A stretch of 46,330 nucleotides of DNA, taken from Gemmatimonadota bacterium (GTDB lineage Bacteria; Gemmatimonadota; Gemmatimonadetes; Longimicrobiales; Gaopeijiaceae). The stretch lies in the NCBI GenBank assembly GCA_028874905.1, contig JAPPGZ010000043.1, positions 1-46,330 on the forward strand. Reading direction: 5' to 3'. A program made the position numbers and the translations under genes. Below the pieces are notes generated by a model. That model saw only the letters and a program-made list of their open reading frames with translations, made no database searches and had not been told where the DNA came from. This document shows, in pieces, positions 17,127 through 26,254 of this stretch. The first letter of the stretch is position 1; every line of letters starts with the position of its first letter.

Positions 17127-18008
17127 CTACCCCGCACCTCCCGGCCCCGTTCCCGTCGGCACCTGCACGTACCGGCCCCGGCGGTAGATCGTGCGGGATT
17201 CGGGGGGACACAGCGAAGGTGTCGACGACACGGCCACCCTCCTCTCCCGCGTCATTCGATCGAGGTAGGCCTGGGTATACGCCTTGATCGCGGCTCCGAA
17301 TTCGTAGACCTCCACCATGGCGAAATCGGCCGGCTTGTACTGGTCGAAGATCCCGATCCGCACGGCGCGGTCGTCCACGTACAGTCCCACGGTGACCGGC
17401 ACACCGTAGATCGTCGCGCGCGGACAGCCGTAGCTGGAATAGCCCTGGAAATGAAAGCCCTCGCGCCGTGCCACCAGGTCCCAGACGTCCTCGTGCTGGC
17501 TGTTCCAGAGCGCTTCTCCCGCAAGCTCGTAGGACCGTGCCCCCGAGGCGTTTCGCCTGCGCCGCAACCGCGTCTTGTAGGTCAGCCCGCCCGCCCTGAT
17601 CTCTTCCAGCGCGACCGGATCCGGGTTCAGGTGCAGATTGAGCCCGTTGCCCTCCGCGACCGTGACCGATCCGGTCAGGGTATGGTAACCGAGTTGCTCG
17701 ACGACGATGTCCCACGTCCCCTCGGGGAAGTCGGCGAGCCGGAACCGGCCGTTCACGTCGGAGGTGGCCACCTTGCGGAGCGCCGGGACCTTCACCAGCG
17801 CGGCGATGACCGGTGCGCCGTTCATCGCGTCGACGATCTGTCCGGCAAGGGTGAAGGTCACGGCTTCCGTACCGCCTGCCGTCTCCTGGGCCACCGCGCG
17901 CCCGGACGGCACAATCGCGCACAGGGCGCCCGCCACCACCGCACCGATCGCCGCCACCACCACGCCCGCCAACGGCCCCGCCGCACGCCGACCTGTTCCC
18001 GCCGTCAC
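17127..18008 (-). CDS. Barrel-less CarboxypepD_reg/plug paralogue 1
   Basis: A 293-residue exported protein, the first and most divergent of three tandem paralogues. The regulatory-like domain (FTLAGQIVDAMNGAPVIAALVKV... DVNGRFRLADFPEGTWDIVVEQLG... AEGNGLNLHLNPDPVALEEI) is strongly conserved with the other two, while the C-terminal plug-like half (GLYVDDRAVRIGIFDQYKPADFAMVEVYEFGAAIKAYTQAYLDRM) has drifted and gained a Pro/Gly-rich tail. Start is GTG at 18008 behind GGTGGGGA. It lies 39 bp after the creatininase gene and 52 bp before paralogue 2. Function unknown. Confidence 0.78.
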   Translation of the reverse strand: MTAGTGRRAAGPLAGVVVAAIGAVVAGALCAIVPSGRAVAQETAGGTEAVTFTLAGQIVDAMNGAPVIAALVKVPALRKVATSDVNGRFRLADFPEGTWDIVVEQLGYHTLTGSVTVAEGNGLNLHLNPDPVALEEIRAGGLTYKTRLRRRRNASGARSYELAGEALWNSQHEDVWDLVARREGFHFQGYSSYGCPRATIYGVPVTVGLYVDDRAVRIGIFDQYKPADFAMVEVYEFGAAIKAYTQAYLDRMTRERRVAVSSTPSLCPPESRTIYRRGRYVQVPTGTGPGGAG

Positions 18009-18047
18009 GGAGTCCCCACCGTCATCAAGTCCGTAGCGCGGTACCCA

Positions 18048-18911
18048 CTACATGGTCCCGATCGCCGCCCGGATCTGCCGGACCGCCGCGTCCACGCGCA
18101 TCTCCATGCCGACCCGGCCGTACTCCGACGAGGCCCGCGTCGGATCGCCCGACACGCCGCTGTTCTCGAAACCGCCGCCGGGCGCCAGCTGGTCCTGGCG
18201 GATGTGCCGCGGCTCCACGTACAGCAGGATCGACGTGTCCGAGATGCCGGCGTGGCGCCCGATCGTCTCCTCGGTCTCGCCCTGCTCCATGAGCCAGTCG
18301 CGGAAGCCGTTGTTCGCGTAGTAGTCCCCGATGAAGTGCACGGTTGCGCCGTCGCCGCCCCACTCGTCGTTCAGCTGGGCCGCGACCGCCTCCATCCCCC
18401 TCTGGTTCCCGCCGCTGTCGCCGATGAACACGATGTCGGTGAAGCCGTGGGCGCGGAAACTGCGAGCAGCGTACTCTACCAGCTTCATGAAGAACTCGTT
18501 CGGGAGAGTGATCGTCCCGGCGTACCGCATGTGTCCCGAGGGCGGATCCACCTCTCCCTCCGGCACGTAGGTCACGGCTGGCGCGACCAGGGCGTTGCCG
18601 AGCTCGCGCGCGATCCGGTCGCTGGCCTCGTCGATGATGTAGCGGTGCTTGCCCATCACCATGTGCGGGCCGTTCTGCTCGGTGCCGGCGGTGGGCAGGA
18701 TGACCGTCGTCTTGCCGGCGGCGATGGCGTCCCGGATCTCGGTCCAGGTCATCTCCTCGATGAAGACGGTGTTGACCGGCTCCGCCTGGGCGGCGGCGTC
18801 AGCGTCAGCGGCCGAACTCCCGCCGCCGACCGGCGCGCCCTCCGCTCCTCCCTCCCCTTGGCAAGCCGCGAGTGCGAGCGCGGGCAGCAGCGCCCCCGCC
18901 AGGCCGCGCAT
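18048..18911 (-). CDS. Creatininase-family lipoprotein with altered metal-ligand motifs
   Basis: A 287-residue member of the creatininase fold (metal-dependent amidohydrolases such as creatininase and the mycofactocin protein MftE). It carries a lipoprotein signal (ALALAAC, Cys17) and a low-complexity linker, so it is exported, whereas characterised relatives are cytosolic. The usual E-x-H...D metal motif (EQHGPHLPLxTD) reads EQNGPHMVMGKH (Glu78, Asn80, His83, His89), and the usual NGHGGN reads GDSGGN (165-169), with HAGISDTS in place of HAGxxETS. This may be a subfamily with a different metal set or an inactive one. ATG 18911 shares its A with the preceding TGA stop (TGATG), indicating coupling. 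Confidence 0.78.
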   Translation of the reverse strand: MRGLAGALLPALALAACQGEGGAEGAPVGGGSSAADADAAAQAEPVNTVFIEEMTWTEIRDAIAAGKTTVILPTAGTEQNGPHMVMGKHRYIIDEASDRIARELGNALVAPAVTYVPEGEVDPPSGHMRYAGTITLPNEFFMKLVEYAARSFRAHGFTDIVFIGDSGGNQRGMEAVAAQLNDEWGGDGATVHFIGDYYANNGFRDWLMEQGETEETIGRHAGISDTSILLYVEPRHIRQDQLAPGGGFENSGVSGDPTRASSEYGRVGMEMRVDAAVRQIRAAIGTM

Positions 18912-19609
18912 CAATTCCCCGCTGCGAAGCAGTAGAAGAAGCCGTTGCCGCCGGTGCCCTGGAGGTTGTCCTGGCTGCAGCCGCGCGACGCGTGGGCCGA
19001 GTTCCACGATGTCGGGTTCTGGCCGCCACCGATGCGGTCGTGGTGACCGACCGCCGCACTGCCGTCCTCGGCGTTGCTCATCCAGTTGCCGCAGTTGTCG
19101 TAGTCCTCACCCGTGTAGGCGGTTCCGTCCATGTTGGATCCGGTCAGGATGTCGTGCATGTTGGGGTCGTCGCCCCGGCCGTTGACCATGTCGCCCATCT
19201 CCGTGAGGATCGACTCCTTGGTCAGGTTGGCGGCCTCCGAATGGAGCTCGTCTACGTCGTTGGCGATCAGCGCGCCGGCGTGGTTGTGCCAGGGCCCCAT
19301 CCCGATCCGGTCGCGGGCGTTCACCACCGCGCCGCCGTCCTCGTCGATCGTGCTCAGATAGGCCATCCAGCCCATCCCCCCGGCGCCGACGGCCGAAGCG
19401 AGCGTCTCGCAGTGGGCGTCGGCCCCCTCGAGCCCCCCGAGGTTGGCCCCGTCCCCTGGCCCGGCGCTCGTGATGAAGAAGGTCATCGGGGCCTGTTCAG
19501 CCATTGCTTCGTCCTCGGCTTCGGCTTCCGGTGCGTCGCCCGGTGCGCACGCGCCGGCCATGAGCGCGCCTGCGAAGACGGTGCAGGTTGCGAGTGGGAA
19601 GGTCTTCAT
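18911..19609 (-). CDS. DUF1554-type lectin-like lipoprotein
   Basis: A 232-residue lipoprotein (signal MKTFPLATCTVFAGALMAGAC, Cys21) with an acidic linker, then a domain beginning FFITSAGPGDGANLGGLEGADAHC and ending with a cysteine-bearing GGNGFFYCFAAGN. The NLGGLxGADAxC motif is diagnostic of DUF1554 / collagen-XVIII-like C-type lectin folds seen in many bacterial surface proteins. Four or more cysteines in the domain suggest disulfides. Starts at ATG 19609 with AAGGAG upstream. It sits between the NHL propeller (44 bp away) and the creatininase (1-nt overlap). Surface binding is inferred. Confidence 0.75.
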   Translation of the reverse strand: MKTFPLATCTVFAGALMAGACAPGDAPEAEAEDEAMAEQAPMTFFITSAGPGDGANLGGLEGADAHCETLASAVGAGGMGWMAYLSTIDEDGGAVVNARDRIGMGPWHNHAGALIANDVDELHSEAANLTKESILTEMGDMVNGRGDDPNMHDILTGSNMDGTAYTGEDYDNCGNWMSNAEDGSAAVGHHDRIGGGQNPTSWNSAHASRGCSQDNLQGTGGNGFFYCFAAGN

Positions 19610-19653
19610 GATGTCACCGCTCCTTCTATTTGGTGTGTCAGTTCCTCGCAATG

Positions 19654-20826
19654 TCAGTTCCCCGTCGGCCAGGGAGCTCCCTGATGCATTGCGGTCACGG
19701 GCCCCATTCCCTTGTAGACGAACTTCTGGACGCGCTTCCCTTCGTAGGTTTCGGTGGTGTAGATGTTGCCCTGCGAGTCCGTCGCTATGCTGTGGACCGC
19801 GAAGAAGAGCCCGGGCTGCCGGCCTCCGTCGCCGAAGCTGGTCAGCACCTCGAGGCTCAGCCGGTCCATCACGTAGACCCTCATGTTCTTGCCGTCCGCC
19901 ACGTACATGTACTTCTGCTCGGGGTCGCGCGAGAATGCGACATCCCACGTCGAGCCGTCGCCCAGCGTCCGCGGCGCGAGCTGCACCTCGTCCACGAACG
20001 TCCCGTCCCTCGTGAAGACCTGAATCCGGTTGTTGGGCCGGTCGCAGACGTACACGTGCCCGTCGAGCGACGGATCGGCGCAGTGCACCGGGGTCCGGAA
20101 CTGCTGGATCAGCGGCGCATCCGGATCGTAGGGCGGCGTCCGCGTGTCGTCCGGCTCGTTGCCGTAGGCGCCCCAGTAGCGCTTGAAGGCCCCCGTCGAC
20201 GCGTCCAGCACCGCTACCCGCCGCCCCCCGTAGCCGTCGGCCAGGTAGGCTTCGTTGGCTTCCGCGTCGAACGCCAGTTTGGCCACGCGGTTGAAGCGCG
20301 TCTCGCTGTTGCTGTCGGCCGGACCGGCCTCCGGCTCGCCGTACGAAGCCAGGAATTCGCCGGTGCGCGAGAACTTGAGGACGTGCGTGTCGTTCGGCCC
20401 GTTCCCGCCGATCCAGACGTTGTCCATGTGGTCCACCGTGATCCCGTGATTGGACGCGGGCCACACGTATTCGTCGGAGGGGCCTCCCCAGGAGTCGACG
20501 AGGTTGCCTTCCGGATCGAACACGAGCACCGGCGGGGCGGCCCGGCAGCACTCCCCGATCGGTGGATCCGCGTCGGCGCCGCCCTCGGTGCGTTCCGTGA
20601 GGTTGCCGCGGTGGACGATGAACACGTGATCGCGCGAATCCACGCCCACCCCGATGGCCGATCCCAGCACCATGTGGTCCGGCAACGGTTGGGGCCAGAA
20701 CGGATCCACTTCGAACATCGGGGCATCGACTGCGCTCGCCGACGCATTCTCCATGCGGGTCAGGCCGAAGTACACGGCGACGATGGCCAGCGCGAGGACG
20801 GCGGCGAGAAGCTTGTTCCGCTTCAT
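19654..20826 (-). CDS. NHL-repeat beta-propeller, membrane-anchored or secreted
   Basis: A 390-residue protein with an N-terminal hydrophobic helix (MKRNKLLAAVLALAIVAVYFG) and about six NHL/YWTN-type blades, visible as repeated GVGVDSRDHVFIVHRG, GITVDHMDNVWIGG, LAFDAEANEAYLADG, DGHVYVCDRPNNRIQVF, KYMYVADGKNMRVYV and IATDSQGNIYTTET. The arrangement resembles the propeller of peptidyl-alpha-hydroxyglycine lyases, but enzymatic activity cannot be claimed. Several Cys (GECCRAA, HCAD, VCDR) may form disulfides. ATG 20826 follows AAGGGAG. First of a minus-strand series extending to 14365. Confidence 0.82.
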   Translation of the reverse strand: MKRNKLLAAVLALAIVAVYFGLTRMENASASAVDAPMFEVDPFWPQPLPDHMVLGSAIGVGVDSRDHVFIVHRGNLTERTEGGADADPPIGECCRAAPPVLVFDPEGNLVDSWGGPSDEYVWPASNHGITVDHMDNVWIGGNGPNDTHVLKFSRTGEFLASYGEPEAGPADSNSETRFNRVAKLAFDAEANEAYLADGYGGRRVAVLDASTGAFKRYWGAYGNEPDDTRTPPYDPDAPLIQQFRTPVHCADPSLDGHVYVCDRPNNRIQVFTRDGTFVDEVQLAPRTLGDGSTWDVAFSRDPEQKYMYVADGKNMRVYVMDRLSLEVLTSFGDGGRQPGLFFAVHSIATDSQGNIYTTETYEGKRVQKFVYKGMGPVTAMHQGAPWPTGN

Positions 20827-20973
20827 GGGGAACTCCCTTGGTGGGATGTAGCATTTGTCGACTTGGGGGCAAAGTACGGGCTGACCGGCTTGTCAGCCAA
20901 GGGCCGGGCGCGCAGCGTAGGTGCGGGACAGAATGGAGGGGACGGGACCCGTGAACGGTTTGGAGGGCGTTGG

Positions 20974-22452
20974 ATGAGAGGGCGAAGACAGCGGAGCGGT
21001 GCGATGGTCGCGCTGGCGGCGGCGGCATGGGTGCCTGTCGGGCCTGCGGAAGGAGCAGGGTTTGCCGCGGCTCCGGCTCCCGAGCGTCACTCCCCTGTCG
21101 TCGCGGCCCCGGTCCCGCTTCCCCACGCGCGCCCCGCCGCGGCCCCTGCTCCGCTCCCCCACGAGATTCCCGCCGACGTGATCGTGCGGGCGTTCGTCAA
21201 AGCCGAAGGGGGGGCGCTTCGGCTTGTCCTGCGCGTGCCGCTCACCTCGATGCGCGACGTGGACTTCCCCGTGCGGGGTCCCGGCTACGTCGAAATCGAC
21301 GAGGCCAGCCTCCTGTTGGACGACCTGGCCACGCTCTGGATCGCGGGCTATGTGACACTCTACGAGGAAGCGGCCCGGCTTCCGACGCCGCTCGTCACGG
21401 CCACTCGGATTTCGCTCCCCTCGGACCCCTCTTTCGCCGACTACGATCATGCCGTCGCGCACATGTCGGCCCCTCAGGTCTCGCCCGGCGTCGACCTGGT
21501 CCTGGAACAGGCCATGCTCGACGTGGTCCTGGAGACCCCCATCCGGTCCGCCGATTCACGCTTCTCGATCGATCCGGCCTGGGCCCACCTGGGGATTCGC
21601 ACGACAACCGTGCTGCGCTTCGTCACGCCGGAGGGCGCGGAGCGGGTCTTTCAGTACACGGGCAGTCCCGGGCAGGTACGCCTCGATCCCAGGTGGCACC
21701 AGGCGCTGCTCCGCTTCGTCGCGCTCGGCTTCGCGCACATTCTGGACGGGATCGATCACCTCCTCTTCCTGCTCTGCCTGGTCGTTCCCTTGAGGCGCCT
21801 GTGGCCGCTCGTGTCCGTGGTCACGGCGTTCACGGTTGCGCATTCGATCACCCTGGGCGCTTCGGTGCTGGGGATTGCGCCCAACGCGCTATGGTTTCCC
21901 CCGCTGATCGAGATGCTGATCGCGGCCTCGATCGTGTTCATGGCTCTGGAGAACATCGTCGGCAGGACGCTCGAGCGGCGCTGGCTGTGGGCGTTCGGCT
22001 TCGGCCTCGTGCACGGCTTCGGCTTCTCGTTTCAGCTGCGGGAGTCGCTCCAGTTTGCGGGCTCACACCTCTACACGTCGCTGCTCGGTTTCAATGTGGG
22101 CGTGGAGCTCGGCCAGCTCTTTGCGCTGCTGTTCATGGTGCCTGCGCTCGCGCTGCTGTTCGCGAAGGTGGTGGCGCCGCGCATCGGGGGGATTGTGGTG
22201 TCGGCGCTGGTTGCCCACACCAGCTGGCACTGGATGACCGAGCGCTGGGGGGTATTTTCCGCCTACGACTTCCAGCGGCCGATAGTGGATGCGGTCTTCG
22301 GGGCGGCGATGCTGAGGTGGGTGCTGCTGTTGCTGATCGTGGTCGGCACAGCCTGGGGGATGGCCGAGGGGTATCGGCGGCTGGCGAAGCGGTTTGGGAA
22401 CGCGAGCGGCGGCGATGCCGGTGCCGAGGGGATGGAAGCGGGGGACGGGTAG
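20974..22452 (+). CDS. HupE/UreJ-family membrane protein with N-terminal periplasmic domain
   Basis: A 492-residue protein. A signal sequence and Pro/Ala-rich stretch are followed by a beta-rich extracytoplasmic domain (about residues 65-240) and then a six-to-seven-helix membrane domain of the HupE/UreJ_2 type. Diagnostic motif AHILDGIDHLLF (His255, Asp258, Asp261, His262) and FTVAHSITLG provide candidate metal ligands; relatives are linked to nickel/cobalt supply or unspecified metal permeation. Start ATG 20974 has GGAGGG upstream; the reading frame is open further upstream but only as the complement of the NHL gene. Convergent with the copper ATPase. Confidence 0.82.
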   Translation: MRGRRQRSGAMVALAAAAWVPVGPAEGAGFAAAPAPERHSPVVAAPVPLPHARPAAAPAPLPHEIPADVIVRAFVKAEGGALRLVLRVPLTSMRDVDFPVRGPGYVEIDEASLLLDDLATLWIAGYVTLYEEAARLPTPLVTATRISLPSDPSFADYDHAVAHMSAPQVSPGVDLVLEQAMLDVVLETPIRSADSRFSIDPAWAHLGIRTTTVLRFVTPEGAERVFQYTGSPGQVRLDPRWHQALLRFVALGFAHILDGIDHLLFLLCLVVPLRRLWPLVSVVTAFTVAHSITLGASVLGIAPNALWFPPLIEMLIAASIVFMALENIVGRTLERRWLWAFGFGLVHGFGFSFQLRESLQFAGSHLYTSLLGFNVGVELGQLFALLFMVPALALLFAKVVAPRIGGIVVSALVAHTSWHWMTERWGVFSAYDFQRPIVDAVFGAAMLRWVLLLLIVVGTAWGMAEGYRRLAKRFGNASGGDAGAEGMEAGDG

Positions 22453-22467
22453 GGCCCTTCGTCGCGC

Positions 22468-22484
22468 CTTGCCGGCTCGGCAGG
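22468..22484. terminator. Short hairpin in convergent spacer
   Basis: A 7-bp stem (22468-22474 with 22478-22484, one G-T pair) closed by a 3-base loop lies in the 46-bp gap between the HupE-like stop and the ATPase stop. It could end transcription from both sides, but no T tract follows. Confidence 0.25.
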
Positions 22485-22498
22485 TGGCGCAGCAGGAA

Positions 22499-24745
22499 TC
22501 AGACCCGCAGGCCGCGCAGGCGCAGCGAATTCACGACAACCGAGATCGACGATGCGGTCATCGCGAAGGCGGCGAACATGGGGCTGATGAGGATGCCGAA
22601 GAAGGGATAGAGCAATCCGGCCGCAACCGGCACACCGGAGGCGTTGTAGGCCAGGGCGAAGAACAGGTTCTGGCGAATGTTGCGCATGGTGGCGCGTGCC
22701 AGCCGGCGGGCGCGTACGATCCCGTCGAGGTTGCCCTTGACCAGGGTGATTCCGGCGCTCTGGATGGCCACGTCCGCGCCCGTTCCCATGGCGATCCCCA
22801 CATCGGCCTGGGCGAGCGCGGGCGCGTCGTTGACCCCGTCGCCCGCCATGGCGACCCTTCGGCCCCCGGTCTGAAGATCCCTGATGATGCGGACCTTGTC
22901 CTCGGGCAGGAGGTCGGCGCGAACATCGTCGATGCCGACGCGGCCCGCCACCGCCCGTGCGGTGCGCTCGTTGTCGCCGGTCGCCATGATGACGCGAAAA
23001 CCGAGCCGTTGCAGTGCCTTGATGGCGCCCGGCGTGGAGTCCTTCATCGGATCGGCGACGCTGACCAGTCCGGCGAGCTCTCCATCGAGGATGACGAACA
23101 TCACGGTCTCGCCCTCTTCGCGCCGACGGTCGGCATCTTCCGTCAGCGCTTCGGCCTCGAGCCCGAGGTCCTGTACCAGCTTCAGGTTGCCGACCGCGAC
23201 CGTCCTGCTCTCGACCGTTCCGCTGACCCCCTTGCCCGTGACCGATTCGAAGTCCGCCGCCTCAGCCACCCGAACGCCGCGTTCCTCGGCCCCCCGGACG
23301 ATTGCCTCGGCCAGCGGGTGCTCAGACCCCTTCTCCAGACTTGCGGCCAGCTTCAGTACCGTGGCCTCCTCGTGACCGGTTGCGGGAAAGACGGCCACCA
23401 GCTGGGGCTCCCCCTTCGTCAGCGTGCCGGTCTTGTCGACGATGAGCGTGTCGACCTTTTCGAAACGCTCCAGAGCCTCCGCGTTCTCGATCAGCACCCC
23501 GGCCTGAGCGCCACGCCCCGTCGCCGTCATGATCGACATGGGGGTCGCGAGGCCCAGGGCGCAGGGGCACGCGATGATGAGAACCGCGACTGCCGCCAAC
23601 AGCGCGTAGGCCAGTGCGGGCGGTGGGCCCAATAGTGACCAGGCACCGAACGAGCCGACCGAGACCAGAATCACAAGGGGCACGAAAAAACCCGCGACCT
23701 TGTCGGCGTATTGCTGGATCGGTGCCCGGCTCCGTTGGGCGTTCTCCACCATCTCGATGATCTGGCTCAGCACCGTGTCGGCACCGACACGCGCGGCCTC
23801 CATGATCAGGCTGCCGGTGCCGTTGATGGTGGCGCCCGTGAGCGGATCGCCCGGCGTCTTCTCCGCGGGTATCGGCTCGCCCGTGATCATGCTCTCGTCA
23901 ACGAACGAACGGCCGTCGACCACCCGGCCATCGACCGGCACCTTGTCGCCCGGCCGCACCCGCAGGCGGTCCCCGGGTTGCACGTGGTCGAGCGGGATCT
24001 CCTCCTCCCGGCCGTCTTCGCGGATCACACGCGCAGTCTTGGCCGCCATGTCGAGCAGTGCGCGGATGGCTTTGCCGGTGCCTTGGCGGGCACGGAGTTC
24101 CATGATCTGACCCAGGAGCACCAGCGTCACGATCACCGCCGCCGCTTCGAAATAGACGCCGACACCGCCGTCCGCATCCCGAAAACCGTCCGGGAAGATG
24201 CCCGGTGCCAGCACGGCCACCACGCTGTACAGCCAGGCGGCCATCACCCCCATCGCGATCAGGGAGAACATGTTGAGGTTCATCGTTCGGAACGAGGTCC
24301 AGCCGCGCGCGAGGAACGGCAGACCGCTCCACAGCACCACCGGCGTGCCCAGAATCAGTTCGGTCCAGAGTGCCGCCCGTTCGCCGAGCGCTTCGCGCAC
24401 CGCTCCGAACCCCAGAAACGGGCCCATCGCGAGAATCAGGACTGGTATCGTCAACACCGCGCCGACCCGAAGCCTCCGCGTGAAATCCGCCAGCTCGGGG
24501 TCCGGACCCTCCTTGGCCATCGCCGCGGATGCAAGCTCCAGACCCATTCCGCAAATCGGGCAGGAGCCTGGACGCGTCTGGCGAACCTGGGGATGCATCG
24601 GGCATGTGTACACGGCGCCCGTATAGTCGTCCGGAACGGTATCGTGCTGTCCACCCGCGTCCATACCGCCGTGTCCTTCATGGGCGTGGGGATGGTGGCT
24701 ACCGACTCTGGCCGCGCGGTCCTTCTCGTCAGAGGCCGGATGCAT
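22499..24745 (-). CDS. copA: Copper-translocating P1B-type ATPase
   Basis: A 748-residue heavy-metal ATPase that exports Cu(I) from the cytoplasm. The N-terminus lacks a classical HMA CxxC domain; instead it has a His-rich stretch ([12 protein letters not shown]) and a short heavy-metal-binding domain with YTCPMHP and CPICGM (about 46-69). Membrane helices follow, then the actuator domain with SMITGEP, the transport motif C393-P394-C395, phosphorylation motif DKTGT (Asp437), GDGVND in the hinge, and Asn (AYNASGVP) and MTASS (last helix) motifs of the Cu(I) subgroup. I chose ATG 24745 over an in-frame start at 24820; the extra 25 residues look non-native. It lies convergent to a HupE-type protein. 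No CopZ or CueR-like gene is visible. Confidence 0.9.
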   Translation of the reverse strand: MHPASDEKDRAARVGSHHPHAHEGHGGMDAGGQHDTVPDDYTGAVYTCPMHPQVRQTRPGSCPICGMGLELASAAMAKEGPDPELADFTRRLRVGAVLTIPVLILAMGPFLGFGAVREALGERAALWTELILGTPVVLWSGLPFLARGWTSFRTMNLNMFSLIAMGVMAAWLYSVVAVLAPGIFPDGFRDADGGVGVYFEAAAVIVTLVLLGQIMELRARQGTGKAIRALLDMAAKTARVIREDGREEEIPLDHVQPGDRLRVRPGDKVPVDGRVVDGRSFVDESMITGEPIPAEKTPGDPLTGATINGTGSLIMEAARVGADTVLSQIIEMVENAQRSRAPIQQYADKVAGFFVPLVILVSVGSFGAWSLLGPPPALAYALLAAVAVLIIACPCALGLATPMSIMTATGRGAQAGVLIENAEALERFEKVDTLIVDKTGTLTKGEPQLVAVFPATGHEEATVLKLAASLEKGSEHPLAEAIVRGAEERGVRVAEAADFESVTGKGVSGTVESRTVAVGNLKLVQDLGLEAEALTEDADRRREEGETVMFVILDGELAGLVSVADPMKDSTPGAIKALQRLGFRVIMATGDNERTARAVAGRVGIDDVRADLLPEDKVRIIRDLQTGGRRVAMAGDGVNDAPALAQADVGIAMGTGADVAIQSAGITLVKGNLDGIVRARRLARATMRNIRQNLFFALAYNASGVPVAAGLLYPFFGILISPMFAAFAMTASSISVVVNSLRLRGLRV

Positions 24746-24933
24746 CGTTCGATTGCTCTCCCATGATGGATTGGACGATCTGCGCGGTTGGAAGTTTGCC
24801 CCGGGACGGCATGTCCACAACGGGCAGTTGACGATGCGCCGGAGGTGCGGCCCCTACCGGATCCTTGCCGGCGGTGCCGGGTACTACGAAAGTTGACGTA
24901 TATAGCGCGAGGACCGTTTTGAGGAGGAGACAC

Positions 24934-26196
24934 GTGCACAAGGCCTGTTTCCTGAGTTTGGCGTGCATGTCCGGCGCTATCGATCTCGCTGCCCAGGAGA
25001 TCATCCGACTCCCTGACGAGGATCGCTGGCTGGACGCCGACTTCGAGGAGGTGTACAGGATCGGGTCGCTGGCGGGCGAGGACTGGGAACAGTTCGGCAG
25101 CGTCCGCAAGGTGGGGTTCAATGAGGCGGGGCAGTTGTACGTGTTCGACGGCCAGGCGGACCGAATCGTCGTGGTGGGGTCGGCCGGCGAGTACCTTCGC
25201 GGATTCGGACGCCGCGGCGAGGGGCCGGGTGAGTTTCGCAACGCAGTGGCGGTCGCGGTGTTTCGTGACGGCCGCGTGGTGGTCGCGGACAGCGGCCACG
25301 GGGCCTATCAGGTCTTCGGCGCGGACGGGGTGTTCGAGCGGATGGTCCGCATGGGGTCCGGTGGTGGTGTCAGGATTGTGACCGACCTGTTGCCGGGGCC
25401 CATGAGCGAATCCGTCTTTTCTGCGATAGGGGGCCGAACGTTGTCCTTTTCGTGGTCCCGCGACAGTGGGCCGGACGACGCGCCTCCGCACGCGTCCCGT
25501 GCCATCGAGCGCCTGCTTCTCGCCGGAGATGTGGTCGAAAGGGACACGGTCGCGGAGGGCTGGCTGCCCCCGGCCGGAGAACCCCCGAGCATCGATGTCG
25601 GGGGAGCGCAGATGAGGTTCCCGATCGCACCGCAAACGGTGTTCGGGCCCCGCATGCTGCCGGGCGTGCTTCCAGACGGGGACGTGGTCTTCTCGGATTC
25701 CACGGCGTACGCGATCAAGGTGGCGCGCCCGGGAGAGGGCGTGTGGCGAATAATCGAGCGGCCGTTTTGGCCAATGCCCGCGACGGACGCTGTGACCGAA
25801 GCCGAGCAGCGTCGCCGTCTCCGGGTGCTGGCGGCCACGCCCGACGACGAGCTGCCCCAATCCAACTTCATTCCCAGATCCCCGGAGGAGATCCGCCGAC
25901 GCGCTCGCGAGCGGATCGCGAATCTGGAGTTCTTCGACGAAGTCTCGGTCGTTCGCGACCTGAAGACCACGTGGAACGGACGAATCTGGGTACAGCGACA
26001 CGGCGAGGAGCCGGGGGACGACGACGGTCCCATCGACGTACTGACGGCTGACGGGCGGTATCTCGGCAGCTTCGCGGTTGGCACGACGGAAATGCCGGCC
26101 GCCTTCGGACCGGAGGGATTGGCGGCGTTCGTCGAGGAGGACGAGTTCGACGTCAGGGTGGTGATTTTGAAGCGGTTGCCGGAGGGCTTGAACTAG
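24934..26196 (+). CDS. Exported six-bladed beta-propeller protein A
   Basis: A 420-residue protein with signal peptide ([20 protein letters not shown]) and 6-bladed-propeller repeats: [67 protein letters not shown] and more. The [10 protein letters not shown] signature recurs in Gemmatimonadota and Bacteroidota 6-bladed proteins of unknown function. The GTG start at 24934 is chosen because GAGGAGGAGA lies 4 bases upstream; an ATG at 24865 is in frame but would destroy the signal peptide. Convergent with a second propeller gene. Confidence 0.78.
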   Translation: MHKACFLSLACMSGAIDLAAQEIIRLPDEDRWLDADFEEVYRIGSLAGEDWEQFGSVRKVGFNEAGQLYVFDGQADRIVVVGSAGEYLRGFGRRGEGPGEFRNAVAVAVFRDGRVVVADSGHGAYQVFGADGVFERMVRMGSGGGVRIVTDLLPGPMSESVFSAIGGRTLSFSWSRDSGPDDAPPHASRAIERLLLAGDVVERDTVAEGWLPPAGEPPSIDVGGAQMRFPIAPQTVFGPRMLPGVLPDGDVVFSDSTAYAIKVARPGEGVWRIIERPFWPMPATDAVTEAEQRRRLRVLAATPDDELPQSNFIPRSPEEIRRRARERIANLEFFDEVSVVRDLKTTWNGRIWVQRHGEEPGDDDGPIDVLTADGRYLGSFAVGTTEMPAAFGPEGLAAFVEEDEFDVRVVILKRLPEGLN

Positions 26197-26236
26197 GTGG
26201 CCCTCGTGGGGCGGGAAGGTCGACACCGCAAAATGC

Positions 26237-26254
26237 GTAAAATACGTATTTTAC
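26237..26254. repeat. Perfect 18-bp AT-rich palindrome between convergent genes
   Basis: GTAAAATACGTATTTTAC is a perfect dyad in a 54-bp spacer between stop codons at 26196 and 26251, overlapping the minus-strand stop. It is strikingly AT-rich for this genome. It can fold as a 7-bp stem with an ACGT loop (a bidirectional terminator) or serve as a protein-binding site. Confidence 0.6.

Noticed and set aside
19610-21028. N-terminal extension of the DUF1554 gene through the NHL gene
   Set aside because: Same-strand out-of-frame reading of the NHL gene; the true start with signal peptide and ribosome-binding site is 19609.
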